Of a DNA stretch of 64,000 nucleotides, positions 58,821 through 64,000 are shown piece by piece. The notes beneath the pieces were generated by a model. It ran no database searches. It saw only the letters and a program-made list of their open reading frames with translations, and had not been told where the DNA came from. The stretch's first letter is position 1. Every line of letters starts with the position of its first letter. This DNA is from Clostridiales bacterium (GTDB taxonomy: Bacteria; Bacillota; Clostridia; Oscillospirales; Oscillospiraceae): the NCBI GenBank assembly GCA_021202515.1, contig JAJQCW010000068.1:26489-90488 (forward strand), written 5' to 3'. The translations under genes were made by a program, and so were the position numbers.

Positions 58821-60106
58821 AAAATCACTCCCTCCAGGGCGCTGCCCCGAACGCCGGTGACGCGCACCGTCCGCAGGACGTTGTGCAGCTCTTCTCCCGG
58901 CGCGTAGACCTCCACATAGTTGGGCGCGTGGCCCCGCCACAGGCCCTCCGCCGCCTCCTCAAAGAGGACTTCCAGCGTCTCGCCCACCCAAAGGTTCAGA
59001 TAGGCCCGCTCTGTCTCCGCCGCCACGTTTGCGGCCCGGTGGCAGCGGGTCTCTTTCGCGGCGTTGGAAAGTTGACCGGGCAGCTTGTCCGCCACGGTGC
59101 CGGGCCGCCGGGAGTAGGGGAAGATGTGCATGGCGGAAAACTGTGCCTGACGCAGAAATTCCAGCGTCCGGGCAAATTCCGCCTCCGTCTCGCCGGGGAA
59201 GCCACAAATCAAATCGGTAGTAATGGCGGGACGGTCGAAATACTTCCGCAGCAGGCGGCAGGACTCCAGGAACCGGGCGGCGTCGTACCGCCGGTGCATC
59301 CGCGCCAGCGTCTCATCGCAGCCGGACTGGAGGGACAGGTGGAAGTGGGGACACAGGTTGGGCAGCGCCGCCGCCCGGCGGCAGAAATCCTCCGTCACCG
59401 TCCGGGGTTCCAGACTGCCCAGCCGCACCCGCAGACCGGGGGCGGCGGCACAAACCGCCTCCACCAGGTCGATGAGGGTCTGGCCGGTTTTCAGGTCCCT
59501 GCCCCAGCTTGAAATTTCAATGCCCGTGAGCACCAACTCCTGATACCCCGCCTGAGCCAGCCCCCTGGCCTGTTCCGCCGCCCCCTGGAGGGAGACGGAC
59601 CGCACCGGCCCCCGGGTGTAGGGGATGATGCAGTAGGTGCAGAAGTTGGCGCAGCCGTCCTCTACTTTGAGCATGGCCCGGGTACGCCCTGGCAAACCCC
59701 CGGCGGGCAGCGTCTCGAAGGGGTCCTTCCGACGCAGCGCATCGTCTACAGAGAGGGAGGGTTCCCGCGTCAGGGCGCAGCGCTCCACCTGGTCTAGAAA
59801 TTCTGTCCGCCGCCCGGTGCCGGAGATCACGTCCACCCCCAGGGCCTGCACGTCCTGGGGACTGGCCTGGGCGTAGCAGCCGCAGACCCCCACCACAGCC
59901 AGGGGGTGGTCCCGGCGGGCGCGGCGGATGATGTTGCGGCACTTTTTGTCGCTGACGGCGGTGACGGAGCAGGTGTTGACCAGGTACACGTCGGCCTCGC
60001 CGTCGAAGGGGACCAGCGTGTGGCCCCGCCCGGTGAGCAGGGTCTCCATGGCCTGGGTTTCATACTGGTTGACCTTGCAGCCGAGGGTATAGATGGCAAA
60101 ACGCAT
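58817..60106 (-). CDS. mtaB: tRNA t6A37 methylthiotransferase
   Basis: 429 residues of the MiaB/RimO radical-SAM family: an N-terminal UPF0004 domain with three cluster Cys (YTLGCKVNQYE, NTCSVT, VGVCGCYAQ), the radical-SAM motif CANFCTYCIIPYTRGP and a C-terminal TRAM-like domain. The TLGCKVNQYE start is characteristic of MtaB (e-type) enzymes, which convert t6A to ms2t6A at position 37 of tRNA. It is followed by a coupled membrane protein gene. Confidence 0.94.
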   Translation of the reverse strand: MRFAIYTLGCKVNQYETQAMETLLTGRGHTLVPFDGEADVYLVNTCSVTAVSDKKCRNIIRRARRDHPLAVVGVCGCYAQASPQDVQALGVDVISGTGRRTEFLDQVERCALTREPSLSVDDALRRKDPFETLPAGGLPGRTRAMLKVEDGCANFCTYCIIPYTRGPVRSVSLQGAAEQARGLAQAGYQELVLTGIEISSWGRDLKTGQTLIDLVEAVCAAAPGLRVRLGSLEPRTVTEDFCRRAAALPNLCPHFHLSLQSGCDETLARMHRRYDAARFLESCRLLRKYFDRPAITTDLICGFPGETEAEFARTLEFLRQAQFSAMHIFPYSRRPGTVADKLPGQLSNAAKETRCHRAANVAAETERAYLNLWVGETLEVLFEEAAEGLWRGHAPNYVEVYAPGEELHNVLRTVRVTGVRGSALEGVIL

Positions 60107-60305
60107 AAAGAGAACCGGCTTTCTACAGCTTGTTTTTGGCGCGCAGGTACGCTATAATGACAACAAGGCGAACCCTGTTCTGGGGCCGCCCGGCTGCCTG
60201 TGCGCAACAGCACAGCAGTATTATACCGGATTTCTCACATCTTGTACAGTCTTTTTCCCCAGGCAACAGGGAATCCGTGTTGAAGGACGCAAAAAATGAT
60301 GCTTT

Positions 60306-60374
60306 TGTAGGGGCGGCCCGTGGCCGCCCGGAAAACAATCTTCTTGCCCAGGGCGGCCAAGGGCCGCCCCTACA
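60306..60374. repeat. 70-bp palindromic repeat, copy 3
   Basis: TGTAGGGGCGGCCCGTGG and GGCCAAGGGCCGCCCCTACA flank a central CGGAAAACAATCTTCTTGCC, nearly the same centre as copy 1. It lies in the 369-bp gap between mtaB and the HPr-like gene, which holds no other gene. Confidence 0.75.
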
Positions 60375-60475
60375 GGCGGAAGGGCAAAGAAATTCCTGCG
60401 TATCCTGTTCAGCACAAGGAAGCTTCCCGTTTGTATCTCTGGCGGAAAAGAACACTTGCATTGGAGGTCTGAACC

Positions 60476-60739
60476 ATGAAACTCTATCAGGTCACCTTAA
60501 ATTCCATCGACAGCGTGAAAAAGTTCGTGGACGTTACCACGGTGCTGCGCTGCGACATCGACGTGCTCTCCGGCCGCTACGTGGTGGACGGCAAGAGCAT
60601 TATGGCCCTCTTCTCCATCGACCTGAACCGGCCCGTCACCGTCCGCGTTCACGACGACAAGGAGGGCAAGCTGTTCCAAAAGAACGTTGCGCCGTTCCTG
60701 ACTGTGAAAGAGGTCCAGGAGGACCCGGAAAAAGCCTGA
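60476..60739 (+). CDS. HPr-like protein lacking the phosphorylation histidine
   Basis: 87 residues with the HPr fold pattern: strand YQVTLNSI, then DGKSIMALFSIDLNRPVTV, matching the KSIMGLLSL segment of HPr. The usual GLHARPA phosphorylation site is replaced by SIDSVKKFVDVTT, so His15 is absent and it cannot carry phosphate like PTS HPr. It may be a regulatory HPr-like protein. The ATG follows TTGGAGG. It precedes the ACT and UPF0210 genes. Confidence 0.72.
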   Translation: MKLYQVTLNSIDSVKKFVDVTTVLRCDIDVLSGRYVVDGKSIMALFSIDLNRPVTVRVHDDKEGKLFQKNVAPFLTVKEVQEDPEKA

Positions 60740-60769
60740 CCGGGACAATAGAGAAAAGGAGAGCGCTTT

Positions 60770-61039
60770 ATGCACGCAATCGTAACCGTCATCGGCAAGG
60801 ACCGGGTTGGCATCATCGCCGACGTGTGCGCCCTGCTGTCTCAACAGAAGGTCAACGTGCTGGACATCAGCCAGACCGTCATGCAGGAATACTTCACCAT
60901 GATCATGATGGTGGATGTCACCGACGCGGAGCTGCCCTTCGCCGAGCTGGTGAAGCTGCTGGAGGAGGAGGGCAAGGGCCTGAATCTGACCATCCGCGCC
61001 CAGCGGGAGGACATCTTCAACGCCATGCACCGCATCTGA
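60770..61039 (+). CDS. ACT-domain protein (UPF0237 type)
   Basis: 89 residues, a single ACT domain starting [20 protein letters not shown]. It is the length and sequence type of UPF0237 proteins, which occur beside UPF0210 genes in many Firmicutes. It should bind a small ligand such as an amino acid; function unknown. The next gene starts 14 bases later. Confidence 0.9.
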   Translation: MHAIVTVIGKDRVGIIADVCALLSQQKVNVLDISQTVMQEYFTMIMMVDVTDAELPFAELVKLLEEEGKGLNLTIRAQREDIFNAMHRI

Positions 61040-61052
61040 CGGGGGTGGACAG

Positions 61053-62411
61053 ATGCTCAGCAGGAACGAAATTTTACAGACCATCGACATGATCGACCAG
61101 CAGCACCTGGACATCCGCACCATCACCATGGGCATTTCGCTGCTCAGTTGCTGCGACCCCGACCCGGAGGCCGCCTGCCGGAAAATCTACGACAAAATTT
61201 GCCGCACGGCGGAAAACCTGGTGAAAACCGGTGAGCAAATCGAGCGGGAGTTCGGCATCCCCATCGTCAACAAGCGCATTTCCGTCACCCCCATGGCGCT
61301 GGTGGCCGCCGCCAGCGAGACCAGCGACTACGTCCCCTTCGCCAAGGCCCTGGACCGGGCCGCCAAAACCTGCGGCGTGAACTTCATCGGCGGTTACTCC
61401 GCCCTGGTACAGAAGGGCATGACCGCCGCCGACCGCAAGCTCATCGCCTCCATCCCGGAGGCCCTGGCGGAGACGGATTTTGTCTGTTCCTCCGTCAATG
61501 TGGGGTCCACACGGGCGGGCATCAACATGGACGCGGTGCGGCTGATGGGCGAGACGGTGAAAAAGACCGCTCTGCGCACCGCCGACCGGGACGGCTTCGG
61601 CTGCGCCAAGCTGGTGGTGTTCTGCAACGCTGTGGAGGACAACCCCTTCATGGCGGGAGCCTTCCACGGCGTGGGCGAGGCGGAGAGCATCATCAACGTG
61701 GGGGTCTCCGGCCCTGGCGTGGTGTACCATGCCCTCCAGTCCGTCAAGGGCCGGCCCTTCGACGAGGTGGCGGAGACGGTGAAAAAGACCGCCTTCCGGG
61801 TCACCCGCATGGGCCAGCTTGTGGCGCGGGAGGCCAGCCAGCGGCTGGACGTACCCTTCGGCATTGTGGACCTGTCCCTGGCCCCCACTCCCGCAGTCGG
61901 GGATTCTGTGGCCCGCATCCTGGAGGAGATGGGCCTGGAGACCTGCGGCACCCACGGCACCACCGCGGCCCTGGCCCTGCTGAACGACGCGGTGAAGAAG
62001 GGCGGCGTGATGGCGTCCAGCAGCGTAGGTGGTCTCTCCGGTGCGTTTATCCCCGTCTCCGAGGACGAGGGCATGATCGCCGCCGCCCGCTCCGGCACGC
62101 TGGGCATCGACAAGCTGGAGGCCATGACCTGCGTCTGCTCCGTGGGACTGGATATGATCGCCATTCCCGGCGACACCCCGGCGGAGACCATCGCCGCCAT
62201 CATCGCGGACGAGGCCGCCATTGGCATGATCAACAACAAGACCACCGCCGTCCGCGTCATCCCCGCCCCTGGCAAGGACGTGGGCGACACCGTGGAGATG
62301 GGCGGTCTGCTGGGGACCGCTCCGGTGATGCCCGTCCACAAGGAAAGCGCGGCGGACTTCATCGCCCGTGGCGGGCGCATCCCCGCGCCGCTGAACAGCT
62401 TGAAAAATTAA
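61053..62411 (+). CDS. PFL-like UPF0210 (DUF711) family protein
   Basis: 452 residues of the UPF0210 family, which shares the fold of pyruvate formate-lyase. [20 protein letters not shown] and [21 protein letters not shown] are family stretches. It lacks the glycyl-radical Gly motif near the C-terminus (ends [10 protein letters not shown]), so it is not a PFL enzyme. Its pairing with the ACT protein is conserved; the function is unknown. Confidence 0.9.
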   Translation: MLSRNEILQTIDMIDQQHLDIRTITMGISLLSCCDPDPEAACRKIYDKICRTAENLVKTGEQIEREFGIPIVNKRISVTPMALVAAASETSDYVPFAKALDRAAKTCGVNFIGGYSALVQKGMTAADRKLIASIPEALAETDFVCSSVNVGSTRAGINMDAVRLMGETVKKTALRTADRDGFGCAKLVVFCNAVEDNPFMAGAFHGVGEAESIINVGVSGPGVVYHALQSVKGRPFDEVAETVKKTAFRVTRMGQLVAREASQRLDVPFGIVDLSLAPTPAVGDSVARILEEMGLETCGTHGTTAALALLNDAVKKGGVMASSSVGGLSGAFIPVSEDEGMIAAARSGTLGIDKLEAMTCVCSVGLDMIAIPGDTPAETIAAIIADEAAIGMINNKTTAVRVIPAPGKDVGDTVEMGGLLGTAPVMPVHKESAADFIARGGRIPAPLNSLKN

Positions 62412-62429
62412 ATCACTTTTCAAAGCAAA

Positions 62430-62472
62430 AAAACGCCCGAACCCAGGCAAAAAACCTGTGTTCGGGCATCTT
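62430..62472. terminator. Bidirectional terminator between UPF0210 and Mrp genes
   Basis: GCCCGAACCCAGG and CCTGTGTTCGGGC pair, with T tracts on the plus side (ATCTTTTACACTTTTTT) and on the minus side (GTTTTTTTG). The gene order is convergent. Confidence 0.88.
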
Positions 62473-62486
62473 TTACACTTTTTTGC

Positions 62487-63317
62487 TTATTTCAGCATAG
62501 AGGTGACGATGCTGGCGGTGTCCGCCAGACCATTCGGTTCGATGTTCTCCACCATCCCCGCGTCCACGGCGGCGGCGATGGCCGGGTCGATGGGCAACTG
62601 GGCCAGCACGGGCAGGTGGTTCTCCACAGCCACCTCCGCGATGTGGCTCTCGCCAAAAATGCGATGGCGCATCCCGCAGTCGGGGCACTCGAAGTAGCTG
62701 TAGTTCTCGATGAGGCCCAGAATCGGCACGTTCATCAGGGTTGCCATGTTCACGGCCTTGGCGACGATCATGGAGACCAGATCCTGGGGGGACGTGACCA
62801 CCAGGATGCCGTCCACGGGCAGGGACTGGAACACGGTCAGGGGCACATCGCCGGTTCCGGGAGGCATATCCACAAAGAGATAGTCGATGTCGCCCCAGTA
62901 CACGTCGGTCCAGAACTGCTTGACCACACCGGCGATGACCGGTCCACGCCAGACCACGGGGTCGGTCTCGTGCTCAGTCAGCAGGTTCAGGGACATGATC
63001 TTCACGCCGGTGCGGGTGACGGCGGGGACAATACCCTCGTCCACGCCGATGGCCCGTTCGTGAACGCCGAAGCTCTTGGGGATGGACGGGCCGGTGATGT
63101 CCGCGTCCAGGATGCCCACTTTGTAGCCCAGCTTGGCGGTGGCGACCGCCAGAGACGCGGTGACCATGCTCTTGCCCACGCCGCCCTTGCCGCTCATGAC
63201 GGCGATGACGTGTTTGACGTTGGAATATTGGTTGACCGGCTCCTTGGGGATGGCGTTTTCCCGCGAGCTGCAATTGGCGCTGCAACTGGAGCAGTCATGA
63301 GTACATTCTTCAGCCAT
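62487..63317 (-). CDS. Mrp/NBP35-type iron-sulfur carrier ATPase
   Basis: 276 residues. A Cys cluster (CTHDCSSCSANC) opens the protein. The deviant P-loop VMSGKGGVGKSMVTASLA follows, then DADITGPSIPKSFG and VDMPPGTGD. The CPDCG pair near residue 223 is the cluster-binding CxxC of the ApbC/NBP35 family. It carries Fe-S clusters to target proteins. The start at 63317 follows GGAGGAG; the ORF-track start at 63803 is inside gpr. Confidence 0.92.
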   Translation of the reverse strand: MAEECTHDCSSCSANCSSRENAIPKEPVNQYSNVKHVIAVMSGKGGVGKSMVTASLAVATAKLGYKVGILDADITGPSIPKSFGVHERAIGVDEGIVPAVTRTGVKIMSLNLLTEHETDPVVWRGPVIAGVVKQFWTDVYWGDIDYLFVDMPPGTGDVPLTVFQSLPVDGILVVTSPQDLVSMIVAKAVNMATLMNVPILGLIENYSYFECPDCGMRHRIFGESHIAEVAVENHLPVLAQLPIDPAIAAAVDAGMVENIEPNGLADTASIVTSMLK

Positions 63318-63418
63318 AGGTTGGTTCTCCTCCGTTTTTACAGACTGGGAATAGCATACCACATTTTTGTGGGTTGTGCAATATCCTGGGGAACGCTTTT
63401 CTCCGTCTAAACGCCGCT

Positions 63419-64000
63419 TCACCGCAGCAAATATTCCACATCCTCCAGGGTGACGCCCTCCTGGAGGGCCATGGTCACACCATAGCCGATGATTCGGGCC
63501 AGCTCCGCCGCCAGTGCGTCGATGTCCTTGGGGGTCACCAGCAGGCCGCCCAGCGTCTCCCGCTGTCCCTCGTCCGCCCCCAGGTCGGCGGCCAGCGTTG
63601 CCGCCCGCACCACCGTGGGGACCCCCACCGCCAGCACGGGGACCCCCAGCTCCTCGCGGGTCAGGGCAAAGCGGGCGTTGCCCACCCCGGAACCAGGGAC
63701 GATGCCGGTGTCCGTCAACTGAATGGTGCTGCACAGCCGCCGGGCGGAGCGGGCCGCCAGCGCGTCGATGGCGATGACAACCGCTGGGCGGAGCCGCTGA
63801 CACAGAGCCTTCACCAGCTCACCGCTCTCCACGCCGGTGGTGCCCAAAACGCCGGTTGCCACCGCCGCCACCGGGCGGAAGTCCCCGAAGGTCTCCGGCA
63901 GGCGGGCCACCAAATGTCGGGTAACGACGGTGTGGTCCACCGCCCAGGGACCCACCGCGTCCGGGGTGATGGCCCGGTTGCCCAGCCCCACCACCAGGGC
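63419..64000 (-). CDS. gpr: Spore germination protease GPR, C-terminal part (runs off right edge)
   Basis: The open frame extends to the window end (about 193 residues visible). ALVVGLGNRAITPDAVGPW and GVLGTTGVESGELVKALCQ are characteristic of GPR, the aspartic-like protease that degrades small acid-soluble spore proteins at germination. Its presence shows the organism has the sporulation gene set. The N-terminus with the propeptide is outside the window. Confidence 0.93.
   Translation of the reverse strand, partial: ALVVGLGNRAITPDAVGPWAVDHTVVTRHLVARLPETFGDFRPVAAVATGVLGTTGVESGELVKALCQRLRPAVVIAIDALAARSARRLCSTIQLTDTGIVPGSGVGNARFALTREELGVPVLAVGVPTVVRAATLAADLGADEGQRETLGGLLVTPKDIDALAAELARIIGYGVTMALQEGVTLEDVEYLLR

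Noticed and set aside
61053-62411. Second pyruvate formate-lyase
   Set aside because: The protein belongs to UPF0210; it lacks the Cys-Cys pair and the C-terminal glycyl-radical motif.

Overview
The window is a high-GC, gene-dense stretch of a Clostridia chromosome. A spore germination protease (gpr), a T-box-controlled proS, the infC-rpmI-rplT operon with a leader attenuator, RqcH and Mini-RNase III all point to a Gram-positive, spore-forming Firmicute. Pyruvate formate-lyase with its activase, a butyryl-CoA:acetate CoA-transferase and a sodium-pumping oxaloacetate decarboxylase point to an anaerobic, butyrate-producing gut member of the Oscillospiraceae type. The genus is an inference; there is no rRNA gene to test it.

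Layout. 1-2.9 kb: right end of an integrated mobile element that continues off the left edge (primase N-terminus, excisionase-like HTH, XRE regulator, tyrosine integrase). 3-9 kb: membrane protein, cytidylate kinase-like protein, MATE exporter, SGNH-type lipoprotein, TraX-like protein. 9-18 kb: fermentation block (pflB, pflA, a degenerate PAS sensor kinase, a CoA-transferase behind a Rex-like site) and T-box-proS. 18-23 kb: dTDP-glucose dehydratase, topoisomerase IV A-type subunit, rplT-rpmI-infC. 23.4-25.2 kb: an AT-richer two-gene insert, a CAP12/Pycsar-type TIR protein plus a helical-repeat protein, the best candidate for an undescribed (probably defence) module. 25.4-29 kb: cell-wall polymer export and two CDP-glycerol glycerophosphotransferase-family proteins. 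29-38 kb: malate/lactate dehydrogenase, prfB, a thioredoxin reductase-thioredoxin-kinase operon, a MarR regulator, rqcH, mrnC, a DMT transporter. 38-43 kb: aconitase-superfamily hydratase, amidohydrolase, a candidate small RNA, a PfkB-type sugar kinase. 43-52 kb: LytTR/GHKL two-component pair followed by two GH3 glycosidases, one membrane-anchored with permuted domain order, then a GtrA-like protein and tRNA-Val. 53-56 kb: the four-gene Na+ decarboxylase operon. 56-64 kb: XRE membrane regulator, GNAT acetyltransferase, acyltransferase-like membrane protein, mtaB, HPr-like protein, ACT protein, UPF0210 protein, Mrp ATPase, gpr.

Intergenic space is unusually rich in three dispersed repeat families. 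The first is a MITE-like element of about 190-217 bp with imperfect terminal inverted repeats and interchangeable internal hairpins. The second is a 69-70 bp perfect-ended palindromic element. The third consists of short AATTAGCAATGTGC-type arrays that abut or overlap stop codons. They account for most gaps above 200 bp, and several long ORF-track entries begin inside them. Start codons were therefore reassigned to the nearest ATG, GTG, TTG or ATT with a good ribosome binding site.
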